Below, piece after piece: positions 6,784-16,033 of a stretch of DNA of 64,000 nt. The translations under genes and the position numbers were made by a program. The first letter of the stretch is position 1; each line of letters begins with the position of its first letter. Source of the DNA: Amycolatopsis pittospori (GTDB taxonomy: Bacteria > Actinomycetota > Actinomycetes > Mycobacteriales > Pseudonocardiaceae); contig NZ_JACBXD010000001.1 in NCBI RefSeq assembly GCF_013870525.1, forward strand, positions 168,057-232,056, read 5' to 3'. The notes beneath the pieces are model-generated. The model made no database searches. It was given only the letters and a program-made list of their open reading frames with translations, and had not been told where the DNA came from.

Positions 6784-8414
6784 CGGACCCATTCCACGTC
6801 GTAGGCCAGCCACTTTCCGAAGTTCCGGACCGATTCGTCGGCCGGGATCGTCGCCGTCCACCCGAGTTCGGCCGCGGCGAGACCCAGCTTCATGACGGGT
6901 GTCTCCGACGACGAGGTCACCGTCTCGGTCGGTACGGCACGGACCGACGCGCAGACGACCTTCGCCAGCTCGTTCCCGGTGAGCGTGGCCGTCGCGATGT
7001 CGTACACCGGCGAAACCGGGCCGCCGCACAGCACCGCGTCGACAGCGCTCGCCATGTCGCGCACGTCGGTGAACTGGTGGACGCGATCGGGATCGACCGG
7101 CAGGGCCTTACGCGTCCAGGCCAGCTGGACCCACCGCGCCACCAAGGAATCCGTCCGCGTATGCGGGCCGATCGGCGTCGCGAACCGCAGGACGTGCTCG
7201 CGTGCGCCGGTGTCGACGATGGCGCAGAAGACCTCGCCCGGATCCGTTTCGTCACCGAGGTGAATGAGCCGTGTCGAAGCGGAAGCGCCTTCCTGGCCGA
7301 CGATCTCGTGGCCGAGTTCGGCCAGCAACCCGGACAGGTGCTCGGCGAGGGGGCCGCCGGGGCCGGTGATCGCGACCTGGACACCGCTTCCCGCGCGAGT
7401 CCGCCGCGGACGGCCCGCCCGGTCGCGTCCCGCCGCGAAACCCTTGACCGCGACTTCGTTGTGCGAAGCCGTGATCGCCTCGATCTCGGTGGCGGTGAGC
7501 TGGTCGCAGAGACCGCCCGGGCCGATGCTCGCGAGCGCGAGATCCAAGGACTCGTTCTCAACCGCGTCCACAGAGGACAGTCCCATCGCGAACGCCGTCA
7601 GCCAGGTCTGCCATGCCCCTTCGGAAAGTTCCTCGCCCCGTTCGAATTCCGTTCTGCACTCCTGCGGCGAAATCCCCGATCGCCGCAGGAGCCGTTCTGT
7701 TCCGAGGTAGTCCCAGTAGCCGTCCCCGCGCACCGCGCATTCGGACGTCACGTGCTTGTGAAAGGGAATCACCTCGTGCTCGGCGATCTCGGTGCCGACG
7801 TCCGATGGCGCGACACCGGAGAAGCACGAGGAACGCCGGAGACCGTGGGCGTCGTTGCCCGCGACACTGGGCAGACCGGAATGTTCGACGGTGTTCGGCA
7901 CGGCGATGCGAATCTTCACTCCGACGGATTGGAGATACCGGAACATGAGCACGTCGCACGGCCAGCCGTCCTGATGCGCGTCGGAGAAAGGCGCGTAACC
8001 CCGCGCGATCTCCGCGGGCAGCATCATCGCGACACAGGGCGCGTATTCGTTGACGGCGGTCGCCCAATCCGCGCCGGCCGCCGCGGCCATCCGCACGGCC
8101 GCACCGTTGCGGGAGTTCCAATTCGCATAGAAGGCGATCGCTTCTTCCGGCAGCCGCTCGGCGGCCTTGCGCGCGTGTTCGAAGAAGCCGTCGGCCAGTT
8201 GGACGTCGTCCTGCAGTACGAGGAAGTGCGTGGCCCCCTCGGGAACACTGCTCCAGGCCAGTTTCGCCGTGCGCAACGCCGTCGGCGGCCCGTCCGGCTC
8301 GGGATCCAGCACCACGCGCAGCTCCCCGGCGGGATCGAGGCGCGCGAGTCCTTCCGCCGCTTCCCGTCGTCTGGGATGCGCCATGACGGCGCCGCTGAGC
8401 CGTATCTCGGTCAT
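6780..8414 (-). CDS. Two-domain protein: GT-A-like glycosyltransferase fused to a degenerate NAD-epimerase-like domain
   Basis: A 544-residue protein and first gene of the operon. Residues about 1-230 resemble a GT-A transferase: an LVLQDDVQLADGF segment near 65-77 carries the metal-site-like acidic pair. A helical middle follows (about 235-330). Residues about 345-540 look like an SDR/epimerase: a glycine-rich start (ITGPGGPLAEHL) and the C-terminal pattern FTDVRDMASAVDAVL with PVYDIATATLTGNELA. The catalytic YxxxK is not apparent, so this half may bind a nucleotide sugar without catalysis. The stop overlaps the next ATG (ATGA). Start is ATG at 8414 behind a GGTGGGGG stretch. Exact substrate unknown. 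Confidence 0.65.
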   Translation of the reverse strand: MTEIRLSGAVMAHPRRREAAEGLARLDPAGELRVVLDPEPDGPPTALRTAKLAWSSVPEGATHFLVLQDDVQLADGFFEHARKAAERLPEEAIAFYANWNSRNGAAVRMAAAAGADWATAVNEYAPCVAMMLPAEIARGYAPFSDAHQDGWPCDVLMFRYLQSVGVKIRIAVPNTVEHSGLPSVAGNDAHGLRRSSCFSGVAPSDVGTEIAEHEVIPFHKHVTSECAVRGDGYWDYLGTERLLRRSGISPQECRTEFERGEELSEGAWQTWLTAFAMGLSSVDAVENESLDLALASIGPGGLCDQLTATEIEAITASHNEVAVKGFAAGRDRAGRPRRTRAGSGVQVAITGPGGPLAEHLSGLLAELGHEIVGQEGASASTRLIHLGDETDPGEVFCAIVDTGAREHVLRFATPIGPHTRTDSLVARWVQLAWTRKALPVDPDRVHQFTDVRDMASAVDAVLCGGPVSPVYDIATATLTGNELAKVVCASVRAVPTETVTSSSETPVMKLGLAAAELGWTATIPADESVRNFGKWLAYDVEWVR

Positions 8415-8610
8415 CGATAACCCCCACCGTCATTTACGGGCACCGGAAAAGTGTGGCAGTGCTCATAAACCATGCTCATCTCCGAGGGTGCGAGTGGGAC
8501 GAATCGGTGAAGTTCTCCTCGATTGCCACCCTTTTCCTCATGGCGGATGGATGAGGTTTTCACGGGTAACCTCGGTATGAGGCCACAAACCGAGGAGAAT
8601 GGGCGGGAAG

Positions 8611-9015
8611 ATGACGGATATCCTGTTCGTATGCGTGCACAACGCCAGCCGGTCGCAGATGGCGGCCGCGCTGCTGAAGCACCACGGATTCGGCCGGGTG
8701 ACCGTGCGATCCGCGGGCTGCGACCCGGCGGAGAAGATCAACCCGCTCGTGGCCGGCGCACTGGCGGAATGGGACGTCGACATTTCGGGCGAGGTCCCGA
8801 GTCAGGTCACCTATGACGACGTCGCGGCGGCGGACATCGTGATCACCATGGGGTGCAAGACCTATCCGGTCGCGGAAGGGACTCGGTACGTCGAGTGGAT
8901 CGTCCCCGACCCGGATACCGACGGCGTCGTCGGAATCCGGCCGCTGCGCGACGACATGGACCGGCGGGTCCGCGAACTCCTCGCGTCCCTTGTGGACAGT
9001 CCGGTGCACGTCTAG
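8611..9015 (+). CDS. Low-molecular-weight phosphatase / arsenate reductase family protein
   Basis: A 134-residue protein with the catalytic C-x5-R loop CVHNASRS (Cys8, Arg14) and a downstream DPD segment (IVPDPDTDG) matching the acid residue of the low-molecular-weight tyrosine phosphatase fold. The VCVHNASRSQMAAA form is typical of actinobacterial ArsC-type arsenate reductases that use mycothiol or thioredoxin. It stands alone, with no ars operon genes beside it. I start it at ATG 8611; an in-frame ATG at 8599 lies only 1 nt behind the GAGGAG site and is less likely. Confidence 0.85.
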   Translation: MTDILFVCVHNASRSQMAAALLKHHGFGRVTVRSAGCDPAEKINPLVAGALAEWDVDISGEVPSQVTYDDVAAADIVITMGCKTYPVAEGTRYVEWIVPDPDTDGVVGIRPLRDDMDRRVRELLASLVDSPVHV

Positions 9016-9029
9016 CGGGAACACGAAAA

Positions 9030-9083
9030 AGGCCGAAGGTTTCCCTTCGCCGCACCTGATGCGACAAAGGGAACCTTCGGCCT
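9030..9083. terminator. Inverted repeat terminator after the arsC-like gene
   Basis: Arms AGGCCGAAGGTTTCCCTT (9030-9047) and AAAGGGAACCTTCGGCCT (9066-9083) can pair almost perfectly around an 18-nt loop. It lies between convergent genes and can act in both directions. Confidence 0.7.
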
Positions 9084-9105
9084 GGCGCCCGGTCAGGGAG
9101 GCGGT

Positions 9106-9158
9106 GTTGCGAAAGCCACTTTCGCAACGTTGAAGGTTGTGAAAGTGGCTTTCGCAAC
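9106..9158. repeat. Intergenic inverted repeat, family A, copy 1
   Basis: Two copies of a GAAAG(C/T)(C/G)(A/G)CTTTC-type palindrome, in the form GTTGCGAAAGCCACTTTCGC ... GCGAAAGTGGCTTTCGCAAC, around a short GTTGAAGGTT linker. One arm has GTTGTG in place of GTTGCG. The same element recurs at 18158, 28744 and 60940. It sits between the 3' ends of convergent genes and can form a long hairpin. Confidence 0.85.
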
Positions 9159-9192
9159 GCCCTGGTGTCAGAGCCGGGCGGCTTGTCCGTGA

Positions 9193-9930
9193 CTAGGCTT
9201 TGACGCCCTGGACGATCAGTCGCTTCGCGCGCTTGTCGTACGGCGCGCCATCGAAACCGCCGTAGGCCTCGATGTCGGTGAAGCCGGCGTCTTCGAAAAG
9301 GCGACGCAATTCGGCGGCACTGTAGATGTAGGACTGGATGTGCGCGGAGCGGGCGTTGTCGCCGTCGACCAGCGTCCAGTCGGTGCGCAGCTTCGTCCAG
9401 TCGTCGAGGACGCTGTGCCGCATGTACGCGATGCCTTCGGGCTGCGGGAAAGCGTGCGTGCGCCCGATGTTCTTCGCGACGATCTCCTTGCCGTAAACCT
9501 CGAGCAGCAGTTTGCCGCCCGGCGCCAGGCTGGTGTGCGCGTTGCGCAGCACCTGGAGGTTCTTTTCGGCGTCGTCGAAATAGCCGAACGACGTGTACAT
9601 GTTCAGCACGACGTCGAAACCGCCGGGACGGACGAATTCGAGCATGTCGCCCTGCACCAGTTCGGCCGGGACACCCGCGTCGGCGGCGGCCTGCTTGGCG
9701 CGGTCCAGGACGGGAGCGTTGAGGTCGACCCCGGTCACCTGGTATCCCTTACGGGCGAGCGGGACGACGAACCGGCCCGGCCCGCAGCACAGGTCCAGAA
9801 CCCGCGAGCCCGCGGGGAAGGCCAGCAACGGCGATTCCCGTACGAGTTCGTCCGCCTCCACCGTCAGCCGCTGCGGCCACATCAGCTCGGAGAAGCCCGA
9901 CCACAGGCCATCGTCGGAGTACCAGGTCAT
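9193..9930 (-). CDS. SAM-dependent methyltransferase (class I)
   Basis: A 245-residue class I methyltransferase. SAM motif I is VLDLCCGPGRF (about 44-54), followed by the acidic GVDLN strand end and the QGDMLEF post-II region. The C-terminal half continues as a beta-rich substrate cap (LLLEVYGKEI onward). Start is ATG 9930 with GGAGGA 5 nt upstream; longer frames extend into the divergent promoter region. It is divergent from the DrrAB-type transporter genes at the left edge of the cluster. The acceptor cannot be inferred. Confidence 0.85.
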   Translation of the reverse strand: MTWYSDDGLWSGFSELMWPQRLTVEADELVRESPLLAFPAGSRVLDLCCGPGRFVVPLARKGYQVTGVDLNAPVLDRAKQAAADAGVPAELVQGDMLEFVRPGGFDVVLNMYTSFGYFDDAEKNLQVLRNAHTSLAPGGKLLLEVYGKEIVAKNIGRTHAFPQPEGIAYMRHSVLDDWTKLRTDWTLVDGDNARSAHIQSYIYSAAELRRLFEDAGFTDIEAYGGFDGAPYDKRAKRLIVQGVKA

Positions 9931-10222
9931 TTTCGTCCTCCCTAGGGCGCCAGCAGGCAATGCTCCGATTGTGTGCCGACCCGGATGCGAAGCCTCTCCT
10001 CGACTGCGCGCGGGAAAAGGAACAGCACGACGGGAGAAGATTCCGGGCCCGCGATGAGCGACCATGAAGTCTTCACGTCGCGGTCGTGGCCTGATCACTG
10101 TTCGTGGTGATCCGCCGGCGACACAATGAAGGGCAAACGGACCATCCGGACCCTGTGGGTCCGTCGGCGAAGGCGCCAGGCCGCCCCAGAGATGTCCGGC
10201 GCGAAACCAGAAAGGTTCAATC

Positions 10223-11239
10223 ATGGCAAAGGTCCGCGACGGGGATCCAGCGATCGAAGCGTCCGGGTTGACGAAGATCTACGGCGAGAAACGAGCACTC
10301 GACGGTCTCGACCTCACCGTGCCCGCGGGCACGGTTTACGGCGTCCTCGGCCCGAACGGCGCGGGGAAGACCACGTCGGTCAAGGTGCTGGCGACGCTGC
10401 TGCGTCCCGACGGAGGACAGGCCAAGGTCTTCGGTCACGACGTCGTACGTGAAGCGGACGCGGTCCGTGCGCGCGTGAGCCTGACCGGCCAGTACGCCTC
10501 TGTGGACGACGACCTGACCGGCGTGGAGAACCTGATCCTCCTGTGCCGTCTGCTCGGCCACGGCAAGGCCGCCTCGAAGGCGCGCACCGAACAGCTTCTC
10601 GACGCCTTCGGGCTGACCGAGGCCGCCGGCCGTCAGGTGAAGAACTACTCCGGCGGTATGCGGCGGCGGCTCGACATCGCGGCCAGCATCGTGAACACGC
10701 CGGATCTGCTCTTCCTGGACGAGCCGACCACGGGTCTCGACCCCCGTAGCCGCAACCAAGTCTGGGACATCGTGCGCGCGGTCGTCAAACGCGGCACCAC
10801 GGTCCTGCTGACCACCCAGTACCTCGACGAGGCCGACCAGCTCGCCAGCCGCATCGCGGTCGTCGACAACGGCAAGGTCATCGCCGAAGGAACGCCGGGC
10901 AAGCTGAAGGCGTCGATCGGCGTGGGTGCGATCCACCTGCGCCTGCGTCACGCGGACCAGCGGTCCGACGCGCAGAACGTGCTTTCGCGGTTCCTGGAGC
11001 AGCCCACGCTTTCGGAGCACGACGAGGTCCTGGTCAGCGCCCGCATCCCGGGTGTGGACGGCGACGCCGGTATGGCCGAGTGGGCTTCCAAGGCCCTGCA
11101 CGAGCTTTCACTGCGGGACATCGTCGTCGACGAATTCTCGCTCGGACAGCCGAGCCTCGATGAAGTGTTCCTCGCCTTGACCGATCGCCCAGCGGGATCG
11201 GCCTCGGAGCACGCCGCCAAGGAGGGGGCGAACCGATGA
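10223..11239 (+). CDS. ABC transporter ATP-binding protein, daunorubicin-resistance (DrrA) type
   Basis: A 338-residue ATPase with Walker A GPNGAGKT (43-50), Q-loop [14 protein letters not shown] (about 88-101), signature YSGGM (142-146) and Walker B LLFLDEP (162-168). The roughly 80-residue C-terminal extension ([12 protein letters not shown]) is typical of DrrA antibiotic exporters. It overlaps the permease gene by 4 nt (ATGA). The pair is a likely self-resistance exporter for the cluster. The start has a weak AGAAAGG site upstream. Confidence 0.93.
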   Translation: MAKVRDGDPAIEASGLTKIYGEKRALDGLDLTVPAGTVYGVLGPNGAGKTTSVKVLATLLRPDGGQAKVFGHDVVREADAVRARVSLTGQYASVDDDLTGVENLILLCRLLGHGKAASKARTEQLLDAFGLTEAAGRQVKNYSGGMRRRLDIAASIVNTPDLLFLDEPTTGLDPRSRNQVWDIVRAVVKRGTTVLLTTQYLDEADQLASRIAVVDNGKVIAEGTPGKLKASIGVGAIHLRLRHADQRSDAQNVLSRFLEQPTLSEHDEVLVSARIPGVDGDAGMAEWASKALHELSLRDIVVDEFSLGQPSLDEVFLALTDRPAGSASEHAAKEGANR

Positions 11240-12096
11240 CTTCCACCATCAAACCGACCGAAACGACCGAAGCGGACGAGGAAACTCGGCCCGCCGACGT
11301 CCACGCGCTCGACGCGGTGCTGGCGTCGGTCGACCGGCCCAAGCGCCCCAGCGCGCTGTCCGCCTCGCTCACCTTCGGGTGGCGGGCCGCGCTGAAGATC
11401 AAGCACCTGCCCGAGCAGCTGTTCGACGTCACGGGCTTCCCGATCATCATGACCGTGATGTTCACGTACCTCTTCGGTGGCGCCATCGGCGGTTCGACCG
11501 AGGCGTACCTGGACTACCTGCTCCCGGGCATCCTCGCGATCACCGTCGTGATGATCACGATGTACACCGGTGTCGCGGTGAACAGCGACATCGCGAAGGG
11601 CGTCTTCGACCGGTTCCGGACGCTGCCGATCTGGCGCCCCGCCACGATCGTCGGCTATCTGCTCGGTGACTTCCTGCGCTACCTGATCGGCTGCGTCGTC
11701 ATCATCGGCGTCGGCCTGATCATGGGATACAACCTGGGAAGCGTCGCCGGCACCGTCGGGGCCGTGGCCCTGCTGCTGGTGTTCTCGTTCTCGCTCTCGT
11801 GGATCTGGACGTTCCTCGGCCTGTCCATGCGGTCCGAGAAGACCGTGATGAGCGTCAGCATGGTCGCGCTGTTCCCGCTGACCTTCCTGTCCAACGTCTT
11901 CGTGCAGCCCTCCACCATGCCGGGCTGGCTCGAAGCCGCGGTCAACTGGAACCCGATCACCCACCTGGTCACCGCGATGCGCGGCCTGATGAGCGGCAGC
12001 CCGAACGCCGGCGAGATCATCTGGGTGCTGGTCGCCAGTGCCCTGCTGATCGCCGGCTTCGGCTCGGCCACGATGTGGGCGTACAAGCGGAAGTAA
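11236..12096 (+). CDS. ABC-2 type permease, DrrB family
   Basis: A 286-residue permease with an N-terminal cytoplasmic stretch of about 50 residues and six predicted membrane helices between about 60 and 280. The segment [19 protein letters not shown] is the conserved family block preceding the last helices. It partners the upstream DrrA-type ATPase, with which it shares an ATGA overlap, to export a hydrophobic product. Confidence 0.92.
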   Translation: MTSTIKPTETTEADEETRPADVHALDAVLASVDRPKRPSALSASLTFGWRAALKIKHLPEQLFDVTGFPIIMTVMFTYLFGGAIGGSTEAYLDYLLPGILAITVVMITMYTGVAVNSDIAKGVFDRFRTLPIWRPATIVGYLLGDFLRYLIGCVVIIGVGLIMGYNLGSVAGTVGAVALLLVFSFSLSWIWTFLGLSMRSEKTVMSVSMVALFPLTFLSNVFVQPSTMPGWLEAAVNWNPITHLVTAMRGLMSGSPNAGEIIWVLVASALLIAGFGSATMWAYKRK

Positions 12097-12117
12097 TACT
12101 CGGCCGTGAATACCGAT

Positions 12118-12160
12118 GACCGTGTGGGCGACCCGATTTCCCGAGTCGCCCACACGGTCG
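12118..12160 (+). terminator. Hairpin after the DrrAB-type operon
   Basis: GACCGTGTGGGCGACCC and GAGTCGCCCACACGGTC pair around a short loop, 21 nt after the permease stop. The 3' U-run is absent, as is common in actinomycetes. It lies just before the YCII gene. Confidence 0.65.
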
Positions 12161-12180
12161 TGACGTCAAGGAGAGAATGA

Positions 12181-12564
12181 ATGAAGTACATGGTCCTGCT
12201 CTACTCGCACCCGGAGCCGTGGGGACACCCGGTGGAGGAATTCACCCCCGAGTTCTCCGGCCTTTCCGCGGACGAGCGCAAGAAACACTTCGAGAATTTC
12301 GAAGCCCTGCTCGGCCGTTTGCACGAAAACGGTGAGCTGGTCGGCGGAGAAGCGCTCGGTGACCCGGCCAAGGCGAGCCTCTACGCCGTCGAGGCGGGCG
12401 AGACGAAGAAGAGCGAAGGCCCGTATTCGTCGACGAAGGACCACCTCGCCGGCTTCTTCCTGATCGAGGCCAAGGACCAGGCGCGGGCCGACGAGATCGC
12501 CGAGGAGTTCGCCGCTCCCGGCCAGAGCGTCGAGCTGCGGCCGATCTGGACCGGCGGCGAATGA
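12181..12564 (+). CDS. YCII-related domain protein
   Basis: A 127-residue soluble protein with the YCII/DGPF fold start MKYMVLLYS and the segments GPYSSTKDHLAGFFLIEAKD and VELRPIW characteristic of the family. It has an AAGGAG site before ATG 12181. YCII proteins are small ferredoxin-like alpha+beta dimers, often encoded near ECF sigma factors, but none is here. Its place behind the DrrAB-type operon may be coincidental; a pathway role is not established. Confidence 0.85.
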   Translation: MKYMVLLYSHPEPWGHPVEEFTPEFSGLSADERKKHFENFEALLGRLHENGELVGGEALGDPAKASLYAVEAGETKKSEGPYSSTKDHLAGFFLIEAKDQARADEIAEEFAAPGQSVELRPIWTGGE

Positions 12565-12570
12565 CCGACG

Positions 12571-12610
12571 CGAAAGGGCCGGACCGAGTTCGCTCGGTCC
12601 GGCCCTTTCG
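12571..12610. terminator. Bidirectional terminator hairpin
   Basis: CGAAAGGGCCGGACCGAG and CTCGGTCCGGCCCTTTCG form a perfect stem with a TTCG loop between the convergent YCII and DUF1905 genes. It is flanked by only a few bases on each side. Confidence 0.9.
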
Positions 12611-12620
12611 CGTTGCCCTG

Positions 12621-12911
12621 TCAGGAAATCCGCTTGGTCAGGTGCACGGTGACCTTGTCGCCGATCTCCTTCTGGATGACCTTCCGGAACGGCTTGCGCA
12701 GCGGCATCATGTGGACGCCGCCGCCGATCGGCAGCATGCTCGCCTCGTAGTCGTGGCCGTCCACGGTGCCACTGACCTTGACGGCCTTGCCGGTGCCGAA
12801 GAACTCGGCGGAGTCCGGCATGTTCACACACGGCCAGCCGCTGTTGCCGTCGGGAATGACCTCGGCCGTGAAAGTCACGTCGATCGCGTGCGGTGCGGTC
12901 TTGTCAGCCAT
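12621..12911 (-). CDS. DUF1905-family small protein
   Basis: A 96-residue protein matching the DUF1905 pattern: an N-terminal strand DVTFTAEV, a central VKVSGTVDGHDYEASMLPIGGGVHMMPL and a C-terminal IGDKVTVHL. The family forms a small beta-barrel of unknown function, often fused to YdeI-type domains. It lies 33 nt downstream of the GMC oxidoreductase gene in the same direction, so they are probably cotranscribed. Confidence 0.8.
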   Translation of the reverse strand: MADKTAPHAIDVTFTAEVIPDGNSGWPCVNMPDSAEFFGTGKAVKVSGTVDGHDYEASMLPIGGGVHMMPLRKPFRKVIQKEIGDKVTVHLTKRIS

Positions 12912-12944
12912 AATCTCAGATCTTCCTCGTCGTAGTTCATGCGG

Positions 12945-14495
12945 TCAGTGCGGTTCCGCGCTCGAGTGGAGAATCAAATCCGCAGCCTTTTCGGCGATGG
13001 CGATGACCGGGGCGTTGGTATTGCCCCGCACGATCGTCGGCATGACGGATGCGTCCACGACACGAAGTGATTCTATTCCAAGAACCCGCAATTGCGCATC
13101 CACGACGCGGCCCATGCCACAGGTACCCACCGGATGGTGGCCGGTGAGCACGTTGCGACGGGTGAAAGCGAGCAGATCCGCCTCGGTGTCGGAGGCGGGG
13201 GCGGCGATGGCGTCGAGCGTGTACGGCTTGAGCGCGACCTGCCGGGAGAGTTCGAGGCTGATCCGCACCCCCTCGATCGCCATCGCGAGATCGGCCGGAT
13301 CGGCGAGATAGTTCTGGACGATCTTCGGTTTGGCCGTGGGTTCGGGACTGAACAAGGTCACGTTCCCGCGGGTCCGGGGCTTCGCCACGGAGGCACCGAA
13401 CGAAAGCGCGTGACGGGACGGCGGCGAGAGGAAGCCGTCGGAGATCATCAACGGCATGCAGATGAACTGCAGATCCGGCGCGTCGCCGGTGGTCGTCACG
13501 AACCCGCCGGTCTCCGGGCCACCTGAGGTGAGGAAGCCGGACGCGTCACGTTCGTACTGTTCCGCGTGCCGAGGCTCGCCGGCGGCGAGCAGGCTCACCG
13601 GCTGGTCGTGGCCGAAACTCAACCAGACGTGCGGGTGGTCCTGGAGATGCCGCCCGACGTCGGGCAGGTCGAGGACGACCGGGAGCCCGAACGCGCGCAG
13701 GTGGTCGGCCGGGCCGATCCCGGAGTGCATCAGGATCTTCGGCGAGTTGTAGGTGCCGGCGCTGACGATGACCTCACGCTCGGCGCGGATCTCGACGATC
13801 TCGTCCAGCCGGTTGCCGACGACCCCGACCGCCCGGCCGTTCTCGACGAGCACCCGGTGCACTTCGAGGTCGGTCTCGACGGTGAGGTTCGGACGGTCCA
13901 GCGCGGGACGCAGGAACTCCGACGCGGTACTGGCCCGGCGGCCGTCCCGCTGCGTGACCTGGAACGCGCCGAAACCTTCCTGCGTGGCGCCGTTGAAATC
14001 GGGGTTGTGCCGATAGCCTGCCTCGAGCGCGGCGGCGGTGAACGCGGCGGAACTGGGGTTGCCCGTGCGCCCGTCGCTGACCCGCAGCGGGCCACCGACG
14101 CCGTGGAACTCGTCCTCGCCCCGCTCGTTGTCCTCGGAACGCCGGAAATACGGGAGTATGCCGTCGAAATCCCAGCCCGGCAGACCCCATTCGTCGAAAT
14201 CGACGCGGTTCCCGCGGACGTAGGCGCCACCGTTGACCGAGCTGCCGCCACCGACCACCCGGGCCTGCGGCAGGTACACGCGCCGCCCTTCGCAGTGCGG
14301 CTCCTGGTGGGTATCGAAATCCCAGTCGTAGCGGGTCTTGAAGAACTTCCCACCGGCGACCGGGATCCGGAAGTTCGGATGGGCGTCGGACGACCCGGCT
14401 TCGACGAGGACGACCGTGACCGACGGGTCCTCGCTCAATCGGTTGGCGAGGACGCAACCGGACGCACCGGCCCCAACCACCACAAAATCGACCAT
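12945..14495 (-). CDS. GMC-family FAD oxidoreductase
   Basis: A 516-residue glucose-methanol-choline oxidoreductase. The ADP-binding motif GAGASGCVLANRL is at residues 8-20, the GMC signature GGGSSVNGGAYVRGN near 81-95, and the catalytic His pair region in TGHHPVGTCGMG near the C-terminus. It oxidises an alcohol to an aldehyde or ketone with FAD. There is no signal peptide. It is divergent from the aminotransferase gene at 14649; an alcohol-to-carbonyl step followed by transamination would be chemically sensible but is only inferred. Confidence 0.92.
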   Translation of the reverse strand: MVDFVVVGAGASGCVLANRLSEDPSVTVVLVEAGSSDAHPNFRIPVAGGKFFKTRYDWDFDTHQEPHCEGRRVYLPQARVVGGGSSVNGGAYVRGNRVDFDEWGLPGWDFDGILPYFRRSEDNERGEDEFHGVGGPLRVSDGRTGNPSSAAFTAAALEAGYRHNPDFNGATQEGFGAFQVTQRDGRRASTASEFLRPALDRPNLTVETDLEVHRVLVENGRAVGVVGNRLDEIVEIRAEREVIVSAGTYNSPKILMHSGIGPADHLRAFGLPVVLDLPDVGRHLQDHPHVWLSFGHDQPVSLLAAGEPRHAEQYERDASGFLTSGGPETGGFVTTTGDAPDLQFICMPLMISDGFLSPPSRHALSFGASVAKPRTRGNVTLFSPEPTAKPKIVQNYLADPADLAMAIEGVRISLELSRQVALKPYTLDAIAAPASDTEADLLAFTRRNVLTGHHPVGTCGMGRVVDAQLRVLGIESLRVVDASVMPTIVRGNTNAPVIAIAEKAADLILHSSAEPH

Positions 14496-14648
14496 AACGG
14501 GAATTTAGCAAGATCGACGGGGCCCCGGTTTCTCCTCGGTTGCGGGAAGAACTCCTGAATCCTGCGGCAATCAGCGAGAAGACCGGTGAGGCCGCCTCCC
14601 CTAGCGTGGGTCGTGTCTGATGCCGAAATCCGCGGAGGGAACGCCGAA

Positions 14649-16010
14649 ATGACCATCGCTACGGAGGCGCAGGGGCGCGCGGAGTACGCGGCCACGCTTC
14701 AGGCCCTGGACCGCAAGCACCTCATCCATCCGCACCAGAACCCCACGCGGACCGAGCGCAATATCTTCGTCCGTGGCAAGGGATCCGTGGTGTGGGACGC
14801 GGAAGACGTCCCGTTCATCGACGGGATGGCGGGCGGCAACTGGGTGGTCGCCGTCGGTCACGGTCGCGGCGAGCTCGCCGAAGTCGCGGCGGCACAGGCG
14901 GAGAAACTGGAGTACTTCTCGCTGTGGCGCGAATACTCCAACGAGCCCGCGATCCGCCTCGCGGCCCGGCTCGCCGAACTCTCCCCACCCGGGATGGACA
15001 AGATCCACTTCACCAGCGGTGGTTCCGACGGCACCGAGGCCGCGCTGAAGATCGCGCGGCGCTACCACTTCGAACGGGGCGACACCGAGCGCACCTGGTT
15101 CATCGGACGGCATTTCGGTTACCACGGAACGACCTTCGCCGGTGCCGCGGTCAGCGGCATGGACGACATGCACTTCGGCGCGGGCGAGGTCCTGTCGCAG
15201 GTCACCAAGGTCAGCCCGCCCATGGTCTCCCACCCGGAGATGTTCGGCGGCCAGGACCCGACGGACTTCCTCTTGCAGGAACTGGAAGCGGAGATCCTCC
15301 GCGTCGGGCCGGAGAAGATCGCCGCGATGATCGGCGAGCCGGTGATGGGCGGTGGCGGCGTCATCGTGCCGCCGGAGGACTACTGGCCGCGGATCCGCAC
15401 GCTGCTGAGCAAGTACGGCATCCTGCTGATCGCCGACGAGGTCATCACCGGCTTCGGCCGCACCGGCGAGTGGTTCGCTTCGGCGCACTACGACCCGGAC
15501 ATCATCATCACCGCCAAGGGCATTTCGAGCGGATACGCGCCGCTCGGCGCCGTCCTCATCCGGAACGAGATCGGCGAGACCATGGTCGGCAACCCGGAGA
15601 AGTTCTTCTTCCACGGGCTGACCTACTCCGGCCACCCGCTCGGGACCGCGCTCGCGCTGGCGAACATCGACATCATCGAACGCGAGAACATCCTTGGCCA
15701 GGCCAAGAAGATCGAGAGCTGGTTCACCGAGGGCCTCGACGGCATCCGTGACCTCCCGATCGTCCACGACGTCCGCGTGCACGGCGCCATGGTCGGCATC
15801 GAACTGACCGCCGACCCGAACACCGGGGAGCCGATGCCGTTCGACCGTATGGTCGGCATCATCGACGACCTGCGCGGCAAGCACCGCGTCCTGACCCGCG
15901 ACTACGGCCCCACCCTCGTCGTCGGCCCGCCGCTCGTCCTCGAACAGGAGCAGGCCGTCCAGATCTCCGCCGCCATCACCGACGTGCTGTCGCGGTCCAT
16001 CGTCCGCTGA
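14649..16010 (+). CDS. Class III PLP aminotransferase
   Basis: A 453-residue omega-type aminotransferase. The cofactor-phosphate loop SGGSDGTEAALK (about 118-129), the aspartate of LLIADEVITGFGRTG and the Schiff-base lysine in IITAKGISSGYAPLG are all present. Start is ATG 14649 with GGAGGGAA about 8 nt upstream; a longer in-frame version at 14586 lacks support and would overlap a TAGCGT promoter-like hexamer at 14602-14607. It is followed after 23 nt by the epoxide hydrolase gene and probably shares its transcript. Substrate unknown; it could supply an amine to the product. Confidence 0.92.
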   Translation: MTIATEAQGRAEYAATLQALDRKHLIHPHQNPTRTERNIFVRGKGSVVWDAEDVPFIDGMAGGNWVVAVGHGRGELAEVAAAQAEKLEYFSLWREYSNEPAIRLAARLAELSPPGMDKIHFTSGGSDGTEAALKIARRYHFERGDTERTWFIGRHFGYHGTTFAGAAVSGMDDMHFGAGEVLSQVTKVSPPMVSHPEMFGGQDPTDFLLQELEAEILRVGPEKIAAMIGEPVMGGGGVIVPPEDYWPRIRTLLSKYGILLIADEVITGFGRTGEWFASAHYDPDIIITAKGISSGYAPLGAVLIRNEIGETMVGNPEKFFFHGLTYSGHPLGTALALANIDIIERENILGQAKKIESWFTEGLDGIRDLPIVHDVRVHGAMVGIELTADPNTGEPMPFDRMVGIIDDLRGKHRVLTRDYGPTLVVGPPLVLEQEQAVQISAAITDVLSRSIVR

Positions 16011-16033
16011 AGCGGCATCAGAAGGGCTTTGTC

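Noticed and set aside
11236..12096. Several antisense frames over the ABC permease (10948-12153, 11034-11486, 11679-12191)
   Set aside because: Composition is typical of shadow frames and they conflict with a clear DrrAB pair.
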